A stretch of DNA of 64,000 nt from Vibrio sp. RE88 (GTDB lineage Bacteria > Pseudomonadota > Gammaproteobacteria > Enterobacterales > Vibrionaceae). Made by a program: the position numbers and the translations under genes. Location: assembly GCF_013113835.1 (NCBI RefSeq), contig NZ_VTYQ01000002.1, forward strand, positions 471,136 to 535,135. The letters are read 5' to 3'. Positions 8,864 through 16,849 of this stretch are shown piece after piece (within the stretch, counting starts at the first letter, position 1; every line of letters starts with the position of its first letter). The notes beneath the pieces were generated by a model. That model saw only the letters and a list, made by a program, of their open reading frames with translations. It did no database searches and had not been told where the DNA came from.

Positions 8864-10327
8864 TCAGGTATAAAGTTCCGGCCAGATTAAGTCTAGCTTC
8901 ATGTGTTGTTCGACAGCATCGGCTATTCGGTTGATTGCATTTTCTTGATTCTGTTGATGGTCGATAGGAGCAATGCTGTCCGCCCCCGCCCACTGACAAA
9001 TCAGAGCTAATGCTTGTGGATTATCCAAAATACCATGTAAATAAGTCCCAAAGATTTGATTACAGTCACTGATTGCACCATCTGATGAACCAGATTCTAA
9101 GGAAACTGGAGAAGTGCCATCCCCTAAGGTTCTGCCAACGTGAATCTCATACCCTTTCACTGGTGCGGTTTGATTGTTCAACTCCAACACTCCGGAGACG
9201 TTTGTCAGAGCTTTTTCTTTGGTTAACTCGGTGGAAACAGGTAAATAGTCGAGGCCTTGTGATTCACCAGCAACGCTTTCTACGCCCAAAGGATCGCTAA
9301 TATGACGTCCTAACATTTGGTAGCCACCACAAATTCCCATCACCTTTCCACCTAACCTTAAGTGTCGGGCGATATCTTTATCCCAACCTTGGCTACGTAA
9401 ATATTCGAGATCGGCTCTTACGGATTTAGTGCCCGGTAGGATGATCAAATCTGCTTTATCAAGCTTTTCACCTTTACCTACATAGCGAAAGTGAATGTCC
9501 GAATTTTGCCTTAGCACATCAAAATCGGTGTGATTGCTGATGCGGGTGAGCACGGGGACGACGACGTTTAGCTTGGCTGATTCACCGGTATTTTGTTCGT
9601 TATTGATGGCGTCTTCTGCTTCGAGGTCAAAGCCATGAAGATAAGGTAAAACGCCAAGTACTGGCTTACCTGTTTTTTCTTCAAGCCAATCTAACCCTGA
9701 TTGAAGCAACGATATGTCGCCGCGGAATCGATTAATAACGAAACCGACCACTCGGTTTTGTTCTGACGGCGAAAGTAACTCTAGGGTGCCAACTAAATGC
9801 GCAAAAACACCCCCGCGGTCAATATCAGCAATGATGATGACGGGAACATCTGCCTCTTCAGCAAACCCCATATTCGCAATGTCATTTTCACGCAAGTTAA
9901 TCTCCGCTGGGCTGCCAGCTCCCTCGATCATGACAGATTCAAATTGCTCTTGAAGTATTGAAAATGACTCAAGTACGGCAGGTAAAGCGATTTGCTTGTA
10001 GTTCTGATATCCCACCGCTTCCATGTTACTGAGAGCTTTACCCTGTAGGATTACCTGAGCTCCAGTATCCGAATTAGGTTTAAGTAGGACTGGATTCATA
10101 TGAACCGTCGTTTCTACATTCGCGGCACTGGCTTGCACTGCTTGAGCACGACCAATTTCACCGCCATCTGAAGTCACCGCACTGTTGAGTGCCATATTTT
10201 GCGGCTTGAAAGGTGCAACTCTAACTCCTTTTCTGGCCAATACACGGCATAAAGCTGCCACTAATACACTTTTTCCGGCATCCGATGTCGTGCCCTGAAC
10301 CATCAATGCTTGTAATGCTGGTTGCAT
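8864..10327 (-). CDS. cobQ: Cobyric acid synthase CobQ/CbiP
   Basis: 487 residues, matching the family length. Makes adenosylcobyric acid by ATP- and glutamine-dependent amidations in the cobalamin pathway. The N-terminal DTBS-like ATPase domain starts [20 protein letters not shown] (P-loop) and has [11 protein letters not shown]; the C-terminal class I glutamine amidotransferase has the nucleophile Cys in [11 protein letters not shown] and the His in [10 protein letters not shown]. No other cobalamin synthesis gene is in the window, consistent with salvage use. It heads a string running directly into modABC. Confidence 0.94.
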   Translation of the reverse strand: MQPALQALMVQGTTSDAGKSVLVAALCRVLARKGVRVAPFKPQNMALNSAVTSDGGEIGRAQAVQASAANVETTVHMNPVLLKPNSDTGAQVILQGKALSNMEAVGYQNYKQIALPAVLESFSILQEQFESVMIEGAGSPAEINLRENDIANMGFAEEADVPVIIIADIDRGGVFAHLVGTLELLSPSEQNRVVGFVINRFRGDISLLQSGLDWLEEKTGKPVLGVLPYLHGFDLEAEDAINNEQNTGESAKLNVVVPVLTRISNHTDFDVLRQNSDIHFRYVGKGEKLDKADLIILPGTKSVRADLEYLRSQGWDKDIARHLRLGGKVMGICGGYQMLGRHISDPLGVESVAGESQGLDYLPVSTELTKEKALTNVSGVLELNNQTAPVKGYEIHVGRTLGDGTSPVSLESGSSDGAISDCNQIFGTYLHGILDNPQALALICQWAGADSIAPIDHQQNQENAINRIADAVEQHMKLDLIWPELYT

Positions 10328-10389
10328 AATCTATTAATTTTTCGAGTCTTTTTACTGAGTATTGTCTAATCATAGCCTCTTTAGGTTTG

Positions 10390-10439
10390 TTGACTCAATA
10401 AATGAATCGAATATGAATACTCTCCTCAGAGGTTATTCA
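10390..10439 (+). promoter_or_regulatory. Predicted promoter with inverted repeat for the BOF-protein gene
   Basis: TTGACT (10390-10395) and TATGAA (10412-10417) are spaced 16 nt apart like a sigma-70 promoter. An imperfect inverted repeat with TGAATA/TATTCA outer arms spans 10414-10439, overlapping the -10 and start region, as a repressor site would. Confidence 0.4.
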
Positions 10440-10497
10440 AAATAGCTATGGCTTAATAGCACCATCAACAACGAAACCTGTCTAAAAAGGAAACATC

Positions 10498-10866
10498 ATG
10501 AAAAAAGTTATTTTGGCTACCGCTGCTGCTCTAGTACTTTCACCTACTCTAGTATTCGCAAAAGAAGGCCAATCGGCGTCAGGCATCCAGTTTAACGGCC
10601 CCGTTGACCTGACAACAGTCGACTCCCTAATTGCTGAGAGCAGCATGTTTACTGAGAAGAATGTTGTTATTGATGGCAACATCGTACGTCAAATTAAAGG
10701 AGATACGTTTGTGTTTTCTGATGGCAAAAGCGAAATTCAAATCGAAATTGACGATGACATCCACCTGAGCCAAGCCATAGATGCAACAACAAACCTGCGT
10801 ATCTTCGGTGAGTTTGAAGGCGGAAATACTCCAGAAATTGAAGTTGATCGTATTCAACTACTTTAA
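10498..10866 (+). CDS. YgiW/YdeI-type periplasmic BOF-fold stress protein
   Basis: 122 residues with a clear signal peptide (MKKVILATAAALVLSPTLVFA). The mature part has the bacterial OB-fold pattern of the NirD/YgiW/YdeI family: a helix (DLTTVDSLIAESSMF), then VVIDGNIVRQIKGDTFVFSD and a terminal VDRIQLL strand. Members are linked to stress tolerance; the exact ligand is unknown. AAGGAA lies 8 nt before the ATG. Transcribed alone and closed by a terminator. Confidence 0.85.
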   Translation: MKKVILATAAALVLSPTLVFAKEGQSASGIQFNGPVDLTTVDSLIAESSMFTEKNVVIDGNIVRQIKGDTFVFSDGKSEIQIEIDDDIHLSQAIDATTNLRIFGEFEGGNTPEIEVDRIQLL

Positions 10867-10902
10867 AGATAAAGTAATTTAACTCCCACTGCGTTAATAT
10901 TT

Positions 10903-10927
10903 GGCTTGCTTATTGCAAGCCTTTTTT
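10903..10927 (+). terminator. Terminator after the BOF-protein gene
   Basis: GGCTTGC and GCAAGCC pair around TTATT and are followed by six T residues. Confidence 0.85.
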
Positions 10928-10963
10928 ATAGTCAAAAACTTGATGCTAGTCGGAGTACTACCC

Positions 10964-11482
10964 TTGAAAAAGATCATCCTAACCAGTGCGCTAATTTGTG
11001 CTGGTTTCGCTGGCGCGGCAAATGCGAACAACTTTAATTATAATTTCTTTGAAGTGCGTACAGCGGTGAACCCAGAAATGAGCGGCGTTGAATTCAGCAC
11101 ACTCTTCACTGATAACTCTCACTTTATTCTGAGAGCAGACACGCAGTTCGACAACGACTACGATTTGGCAGGTGGTATCGGTTTTAATGGTCCAATTAGT
11201 CAGTTTGCTGACGTTTATGGTCAATTGCTTGTTCATCAGACGAAATTTACTGAAGAAGCGGGTGGTGAAACAGACACGGTTGCCGAAGTAAACATTGGCT
11301 TCCGTATGTGGCTTGCTGATCAGATTGAAGCAACGGGCAGAATTGGACGCAATGATGACAGCTCAGTCTTCCATGCAGGTGTACGTTTCCACTCAACGGA
11401 TCAACTTTCTCTATCTGCTGAAACACGTAACAATGGCCTATACGGTCCTCAAGTTACTATGTCGGTACGCTTCCAGTACTAA
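10964..11482 (+). CDS. Small outer-membrane beta-barrel protein
   Basis: 172 residues when started at the TTG at 10964-10966, which has GGAG 8 nt upstream and directly yields a signal peptide (KKIILTSALICAGFAGAANA). Upstream in-frame ATGs (10901, 10943) lie in the previous terminator or lack a ribosome-binding site. The mature part is alternating beta strands rich in aromatic residues and ends in RFQY, a C-terminal aromatic signal for barrel insertion. Estimated as an 8-strand barrel of unknown function, similar in style to vibrio hypothetical OMPs. Confidence 0.7.
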   Translation: MKKIILTSALICAGFAGAANANNFNYNFFEVRTAVNPEMSGVEFSTLFTDNSHFILRADTQFDNDYDLAGGIGFNGPISQFADVYGQLLVHQTKFTEEAGGETDTVAEVNIGFRMWLADQIEATGRIGRNDDSSVFHAGVRFHSTDQLSLSAETRNNGLYGPQVTMSVRFQY

Positions 11483-11504
11483 GTCGTACTTTCAATTTAA
11501 AAAA

Positions 11505-11525
11505 AGCCCGGCTATTCGCCGGGCT
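11505..11525. terminator. Terminator between OMP gene and fruR
   Basis: AGCCCGGC and GCCGGGCT pair around TATTC. The long A run on the left makes it strongest for leftward fruR transcription; rightward it has only AATTATT. Confidence 0.85.
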
Positions 11526-11527
11526 AA

Positions 11528-12508
11528 TTATTGTCTGACAATTATCTTTCTAGGCACAAGCTCAACACCAGGTTGATAGCGCTTAGCTGTTGCATTCAGC
11601 GCCAATGCGAGAGCGCTATCGGCTATTAGCTCAAATTGTTGAGGTAATGAATTGATTTTGACAGGTAAGAAATCCAGCAGGCGATTGTCACCAAAGGTGG
11701 ATAACTTAACTTGTTCCATGACCTCTGGCTTATCCAATAAGACGTCAAGCACCCCTTCTAACAAAGTGTATGATGTCGTGATGATTGCTTGAGGAAGGTT
11801 CCCTTCATCGATCCAACCTTCTAGTACTTTACGGCCATCTTCTCTGTTGAAGTGTTCTCCGTACCCCACTACCGTTTCTAGATCAGCTTTCTGTGCAACC
11901 GAGCGAAAGCCAAGTTCACGTTCCCGGGAAATGTTCAGCTCAGGCAGCGCACCAATTAGCCCCACTTTAGTTACGCCGTCACCAACTACTGACGAAGTAA
12001 GTTCAAACGCTGCACCAAAATCTTCGCTAATGACACATGAGAAATGTTCATCATCCAACGGACGGTCAATTGCGATGACGGGTGTGCCTTTCTCTTGTAA
12101 ATCTCGATAAAAGTCACTGGCTTCAGGAATGGCACTCGCAACAAAAAGCGCATCAACTTTGCGGCTTACTAAAGCTTGAACAACGCTTTTTTCTGTTAAG
12201 GGCTCATCATCCGAGCATGCAATCAATATTTGGTATCCGGCTGCGCGGGAGTTCTGTTCTAGCAATTTGGCTAATCTAGCGTAACTGGTGTTTTCTAAGT
12301 CAGGAATAATCAAACCAAACGAACGGCTCTGCCCCGCTCTCAAAGTGCTTGCAGCAAGATCAGGACGGTAATTGTGCTCATCTACAACTGCCATCACCTT
12401 CTTCTGTGTTTTCTCACTGATTCGATACTTTTGCGCCTTGCCGTTGATGACATAACTGGCAGTCGTTTTGGATACTCCAGCCAGTTTGGCTATTTCATCT
12501 AGTGTCAT
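11528..12508 (-). CDS. fruR: LacI-family fructose regulator FruR (Cra)
   Basis: 326 residues. The N-terminal LacI-type HTH (MTLDEIAKLAGVSKTTASYV, then INGKAQKYRIS) is nearly that of E. coli Cra, followed by IIPDLENTSYARLA and a periplasmic-binding-like effector domain ending with TFGDNRLLDFL. Fructose 1-phosphate is the known effector of the family. Divergent from fruB; three matching operators lie between them, two close to its own start, implying autoregulation. From memory, the V. cholerae FruR acts as a fructose-1-phosphate-dependent activator of the fru operon. Confidence 0.94.
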   Translation of the reverse strand: MTLDEIAKLAGVSKTTASYVINGKAQKYRISEKTQKKVMAVVDEHNYRPDLAASTLRAGQSRSFGLIIPDLENTSYARLAKLLEQNSRAAGYQILIACSDDEPLTEKSVVQALVSRKVDALFVASAIPEASDFYRDLQEKGTPVIAIDRPLDDEHFSCVISEDFGAAFELTSSVVGDGVTKVGLIGALPELNISRERELGFRSVAQKADLETVVGYGEHFNREDGRKVLEGWIDEGNLPQAIITTSYTLLEGVLDVLLDKPEVMEQVKLSTFGDNRLLDFLPVKINSLPQQFELIADSALALALNATAKRYQPGVELVPRKIIVRQ

Positions 12509-12579
12509 ATGAACCTACATATTCTGTGCATTGGATCAAAAATCCTTAATGATGATCCTGACAATATTTGCATTATAAA

Positions 12580-12594
12580 CTGAAACGATTCAGC
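12580..12594. promoter_or_regulatory. FruR/Cra operator 1
   Basis: CTGAAACGATTCAG centred at about 12586.5; an excellent match to the TGAAWCGNTTCA-type Cra site, near the fruR side of the intergenic region. Confidence 0.8.
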
Positions 12595-12600
12595 ATAAAA

Positions 12601-12616
12601 GCTGAAAGGATTCAGC
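12601..12616. promoter_or_regulatory. FruR/Cra operator 2
   Basis: GCTGAAAGGATTCAGC, centre 22 bp (about two helical turns) from operator 1. One mismatch to operator 1 in the core (AGG versus ACG). Confidence 0.7.
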
Positions 12617-12707
12617 AAAATTGAAAATTTGATAACGATTCGAATTTTGAATAACACAGCAAATGAAAATCTAATGTTTTTGGTTTGCTGAATTTTTTTA
12701 ATAATTT

Positions 12708-12723
12708 GCTGAAACGATTCAGC
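12708..12723. promoter_or_regulatory. FruR/Cra operator 3, next to the fruB promoter
   Basis: GCTGAAACGATTCAGC, same core as operator 1. It ends 6 nt before a TTGACT -35-like element (12730-12735) with an AATAAA -10-like element about 16 nt further, a placement suited to activation of fruBKA. Confidence 0.8.
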
Positions 12724-12772
12724 TATGCATTGACTGCTACTGAATTGGATAAATAAACGAATTGAGGCGCTT

Positions 12773-13909
12773 ATGCTCAAGCTAACAACAAAAGATATTT
12801 CGCTGCAGCAATCTTTCTCTGATAAGAAAAGTGCAATTACATTTCTTGCTGAAGCTCTGACGAGTAAGGGTATGGTCGAGAATGGCTACGTCGAGGGTAT
12901 GCTGAACCGAGAAAACCAAAACTCTACTTTCCTAGGCAACGGTATTGCTATTCCTCACGGTACTACCGATACCCGTACATTGGTTAAAACAACGGGAGTG
13001 TCTATTGCCCACTTTCCTGAAGGTGTTGATTGGGGTGATGGCAACACTGCTTACGTTGCGATTGGAATCGCCGCCAAATCTGATGAGCATTTAGGGATAT
13101 TGAAACAACTCACAAAAGTGCTCTCTGCAGATGGAGTGGAAGACAAACTTAAACAAGCGAAGAGTGAAGATGAAATCATTGCGCTTCTTAATGGTGAAAC
13201 ACAATTAGAGATCGACTTTGATCCGTCTCTCATTCAACTCAACTTCCCTGCCAGCGATATGGTTCAAATGTCTGCCGTTGCGGGTGGATTGCTCAAAAAT
13301 ACCGGTTGTGCCGATAGCGAATTTGTCGCCAGCCTAGTCACTACCGCCCCAACCCATCTTGGCCGTGGAGTTTGGCTCGCAAGTTCAGATAAAGCCGTGA
13401 CGCGCACAGGAATGGCTTTCGTTTCGACAGCAAACCATTGTGAATACGAAGGAAAAGAAGTCAAAGCACTTGTCGCGTTTGCTGCGTGTAACGATAGCCA
13501 TAAGCCCCAATTGGATACTCTTAGCCAAATTGTTTTCGAAGGTAAGCAAAACGTACTTACCGACGCAACCGTAGATCAATTGCTGACCTTATTTAAGTCG
13601 AATGAAACCGACCTTCCTTCTAGTGAAGGTAGCGATAACAGCGCTGTCTTTGTTATTCGAAATGCCCATGGCTTGCATGCAAGACCTGGTGCAATGCTTG
13701 TCGCTGAAGCCAAAAAATTCGAGTCGACCATTAAAGTTTCCAACCTTGATGGTGATGGTTCTACGGTTAACGCTAAAAGCTTGATGAAGGTGATCGCTTT
13801 AGGCGTCAAAAAGGGTCATCAGCTTCAGTTTACTGCGGATGGCGCGGATGCACAGCAAGCTCTTGCGTCTATTGGTGCAGCCATCGAATCTGGTTTGGGT
13901 GAGAGCTAA
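12773..13909 (+). CDS. fruB: PTS fructose EIIA-HPr fusion protein FruB (FPr)
   Basis: 378 residues. Transfers phosphate from EI to FruA during fructose uptake. N-terminal EIIA-fru domain (about 1-145) with active H62 in GNGIAIPHGT; a central M-like region; C-terminal HPr/FPr domain from about 288 with HGLHARPG and phospho-acceptor H302, ending IESGLGES. GAGG lies 5 nt before the ATG. First gene of fruBKA with a 9-nt gap to fruK. Controlled by FruR. Confidence 0.95.
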   Translation: MLKLTTKDISLQQSFSDKKSAITFLAEALTSKGMVENGYVEGMLNRENQNSTFLGNGIAIPHGTTDTRTLVKTTGVSIAHFPEGVDWGDGNTAYVAIGIAAKSDEHLGILKQLTKVLSADGVEDKLKQAKSEDEIIALLNGETQLEIDFDPSLIQLNFPASDMVQMSAVAGGLLKNTGCADSEFVASLVTTAPTHLGRGVWLASSDKAVTRTGMAFVSTANHCEYEGKEVKALVAFAACNDSHKPQLDTLSQIVFEGKQNVLTDATVDQLLTLFKSNETDLPSSEGSDNSAVFVIRNAHGLHARPGAMLVAEAKKFESTIKVSNLDGDGSTVNAKSLMKVIALGVKKGHQLQFTADGADAQQALASIGAAIESGLGES

Positions 13910-13918
13910 GGAATCATT

Positions 13919-14869
13919 ATGACGAACAAAGTCGTTACCATCACGCTTAATCCGGCACTTGACCTTACAGGCAGTTTATCAACTCTTAAGCAGGGCTCCG
14001 TGAGCTTAGTCAATCAGAGTTCACTACACGCCGCAGGTAAAGGTGTAAACGTTGCTAGAGTACTATCCGATTTAGGCGCAGAAGTTACAGTGACTGGCTT
14101 TCTTGGCAAAGACAATCAGGAAATGTTCTGTCAGCTGTTTGTAGAGATGGGCGCTAATGACCAGTTCATTCGAGTCTGTGGTGCTACACGTATCAACGTT
14201 AAACTTGTCGAAGAGAATGGCAGCGTAAGTGACATCAATTTTCCAGGTATCAGCATCGACGAAGCGGCACTGAGTCAATTTGAAGCCAAACTAGAAGAAC
14301 TTGCTGAGCACCACGACTACTTTGTGCTGGCAGGAAGTCTGCCAAAAGGCGTCACTCCACAGCGCTGCGCTTCATGGGTTTCCTTCCTTGAGAAAAAAGG
14401 CAAAAAAGTCTTGTTTGATTCGAGCCGAGAGGCGCTAAAAGCTGGTATCGAATCCGCCCCTTGGTTGATTAAGCCTAATGATGAAGAACTGTCTGACTAC
14501 GCTGGAAAAACATTAACTTCTGCCTTTGAGTGTCAGGAAGTTGCTGAAAACCTAAGCCAGCGTGGAATAGAAAACGTGGTGGTTTCCATGGGCGCTGAAG
14601 GCGTAATGTGGTTAAACCAGAATCAATGGATTCAAGCTCAGCCGCCTAGAATGGACGTAGTCAGTACCGTGGGTGCGGGCGATACGCTGGTTGCAGGTTT
14701 GTGCTGGGGCCACATGAAATCGATGACGAATACTGAACTCTTGTCTTTCGCTACCGCACTATCAGCCTTGGCAGTGAGCCAAGTCGGCGTTGGCGTCCCA
14801 GATATTAAACAAGTACATACCCTACAAGAACAAATCAAAATCAACCTGCTCTCTGATCAGAAAGCTTAA
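13919..14869 (+). CDS. fruK: 1-phosphofructokinase FruK
   Basis: 316 residues, PfkB family. Phosphorylates fructose 1-phosphate to fructose 1,6-bisphosphate with ATP. Starts VVTITLNPALDLTGSL, has the substrate-site GKGVNVARVLSDLG, SLPKGV, and the C-terminal PfkB signature with catalytic Asp in VGAGDTLVAGL. TAAGGA overlaps the fruB stop and serves as its ribosome-binding site. It consumes the FruR effector, so it also feeds back on the operon. Confidence 0.95.
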   Translation: MTNKVVTITLNPALDLTGSLSTLKQGSVSLVNQSSLHAAGKGVNVARVLSDLGAEVTVTGFLGKDNQEMFCQLFVEMGANDQFIRVCGATRINVKLVEENGSVSDINFPGISIDEAALSQFEAKLEELAEHHDYFVLAGSLPKGVTPQRCASWVSFLEKKGKKVLFDSSREALKAGIESAPWLIKPNDEELSDYAGKTLTSAFECQEVAENLSQRGIENVVVSMGAEGVMWLNQNQWIQAQPPRMDVVSTVGAGDTLVAGLCWGHMKSMTNTELLSFATALSALAVSQVGVGVPDIKQVHTLQEQIKINLLSDQKA

Positions 14870-14886
14870 GGACAAAGGTCGAGATT

Positions 14887-16623
14887 ATGAATATTGCGAT
14901 TATTACAGCTTGCCCTAGCGGGGTTGCAAACAGCATCATCGCTGCCGGGCTTTTAGAAAAAGCCGCTAATCAACTCAAGTTCTCCGCTAAAATAGAATGT
15001 CAGTCCAGCGTATTAGCTGGTGACACACTATCCGCGGAAGATATTGCTCAAGCAGATGTAGTGGTCATTGCAGCCAATACTCCTGTCGACACGGCGCGCT
15101 TTGTCGGCAAAAACGTATATCAAGCGTCTATCAATGAAGTCACTGAAAACCCGGCGGACTTTCTTCAACACGCGGTTAGCAATGCAACCGAGTTAAATGT
15201 TGAGAGTGCTCAGTCTGTAGCATCGCCTGCAAATGGTTCCGCGAAGAAGATTGTAGCCATTACTGCCTGCCCTACAGGTGTGGCTCACACCTTCATGGCT
15301 GCCGAAGCACTAGAAGATGAGGCTAAACGTCAGGGCCACCAAATCAAAGTTGAAACTCGTGGCTCAGTCGGTGCGAAAAACCAACTGACTGAGGCTGACA
15401 TTTCTGAGGCTGATTTAGTTATCATCGCTGCGGATATTGAAGTGCCACTTGACCGCTTTAATGGCAAGCCTATGTACCGCACTAAAACAGGGCCAGCACT
15501 TAAAAAGACGGAACAAGAGCTAAATAAAGCCTTATCAGAAGCCACCGTTTACCAGCATACAGGCTCTAGCGAGTCTTCAGCTGTTGAAGAGAAAAAAGGT
15601 GTCTATAAACACCTGATGACTGGTGTTTCTCATATGCTACCTGTCGTTGTTGCTGGCGGTTTGATCATCGCGCTTTCATTCGTATTCGGGATTGAAGCAT
15701 TTAAAGAAGAAGGTACGCTAGCCGCGGCGCTAATGACCATTGGTGGAGGTTCTGCCTTTGCTCTAATGATTCCAGTGCTTGCCGGTTTTATCGCCTTCTC
15801 AATTGCCGATCGCCCAGGTCTTGCACCAGGCTTAATTGGTGGCATGCTTGCCAGTTCGACAGGTGCCGGTTTCCTTGGCGGGATCGCAGCTGGTTTTATT
15901 GCCGGTTACTCAGCGAAGCTCATCGCCGACAAAGTCCAACTTCCTCAATCCATGGAAGCGCTGAAGCCGATTCTGATCATTCCTTTTGTTGCAAGTTTAT
16001 TCACCGGCCTAGTAATGATCTACATCGTTGGTGGTCCCGTTTCTGGCATCATGGCTGCGATGACAGAGTTTCTGAACAACATGGGTTCTGCTAACGCGGT
16101 ATTACTTGGCGTTATCTTAGGTGCCATGATGTGTTTTGACCTTGGTGGTCCGATAAACAAAGCCGCGTACACGTTTGGTGTTGGCTTGCTGGCATCTCAA
16201 ACTTACGCTCCTATGGCAGCGATTATGGCCGCGGGTATGGTACCAGCTCTAGGTATGGGGTTAGCTACATTCTTGGCGCGCGATAAGTTTGAGCCGAGTG
16301 AACGTGAAGCAGGTAAAGCCTCCTTCGTATTGGGACTTTGCTTTATCTCTGAAGGCGCTATCCCTTTCGCGGCGAAAGACCCAATGCGTGTAATCCCAGC
16401 ATGCATGGCAGGCGGTGCTTTAACAGGAGCTCTTTCCATGCTGTTTGGTGCAAAACTGATGGCGCCTCACGGTGGTTTGTTTGTATTGCTTATTCCTAAC
16501 GCGATTACGCCTGTTCTGATGTACCTTGTTGCCATTGCTGCAGGTACGGCATTGACAGGCTTTGGTTATGCGTTTTTGAAGAATCGCTCAAGTCAAAATA
16601 AAGCAGAAACCGCGGCCGCTTAA
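14887..16623 (+). CDS. fruA: PTS fructose transporter EIIBBC, FruA
   Basis: 578 residues with three parts. The first EIIB' domain (1-100) carries IITACPSGVANS with C9; the second EIIB (about 120-220) carries ITACPTGVAHTFMAA with phospho-acceptor C128; the EIIC membrane domain (about 235-570) has around ten hydrophobic helices with GMLASSTGAGFLGGI and CFISEGAIPFAAKDP. Imports fructose as fructose 1-phosphate. Last gene of the operon, 17 nt after fruK, closed by a terminator. Confidence 0.95.
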   Translation: MNIAIITACPSGVANSIIAAGLLEKAANQLKFSAKIECQSSVLAGDTLSAEDIAQADVVVIAANTPVDTARFVGKNVYQASINEVTENPADFLQHAVSNATELNVESAQSVASPANGSAKKIVAITACPTGVAHTFMAAEALEDEAKRQGHQIKVETRGSVGAKNQLTEADISEADLVIIAADIEVPLDRFNGKPMYRTKTGPALKKTEQELNKALSEATVYQHTGSSESSAVEEKKGVYKHLMTGVSHMLPVVVAGGLIIALSFVFGIEAFKEEGTLAAALMTIGGGSAFALMIPVLAGFIAFSIADRPGLAPGLIGGMLASSTGAGFLGGIAAGFIAGYSAKLIADKVQLPQSMEALKPILIIPFVASLFTGLVMIYIVGGPVSGIMAAMTEFLNNMGSANAVLLGVILGAMMCFDLGGPINKAAYTFGVGLLASQTYAPMAAIMAAGMVPALGMGLATFLARDKFEPSEREAGKASFVLGLCFISEGAIPFAAKDPMRVIPACMAGGALTGALSMLFGAKLMAPHGGLFVLLIPNAITPVLMYLVAIAAGTALTGFGYAFLKNRSSQNKAETAAA

Positions 16624-16660
16624 GTTTCTATGCCTGTCTCCCCCAACTGACTTGGCACAG

Positions 16661-16687
16661 GCCCTACTCATTGAGTAGGGCTTTTTT
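16661..16687 (+). terminator. Terminator of fruBKA
   Basis: GCCCTACT and AGTAGGGC pair around CATTG and are followed by a T run. Confidence 0.9.
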
Positions 16688-16849
16688 ATATCCGGATTTA
16701 TAAGCACTTACGCTAACTCAATGCATCATATTGCCCAGCATCTGAATCAATATCGTGGGATATTCCACACTGCTCACAGTAAAACCAATAAAAGACCATA
16801 TAATTATTCACAGTATTATTAAGTAGATTCCTGGCGTCATTGGGGCGAA

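Noticed and set aside
12505..12780. 91-codon minus-strand ORF spanning the fruR-fruB gap
   Set aside because: Covers the operator region and overlaps both flanking starts; better explained as regulatory DNA.
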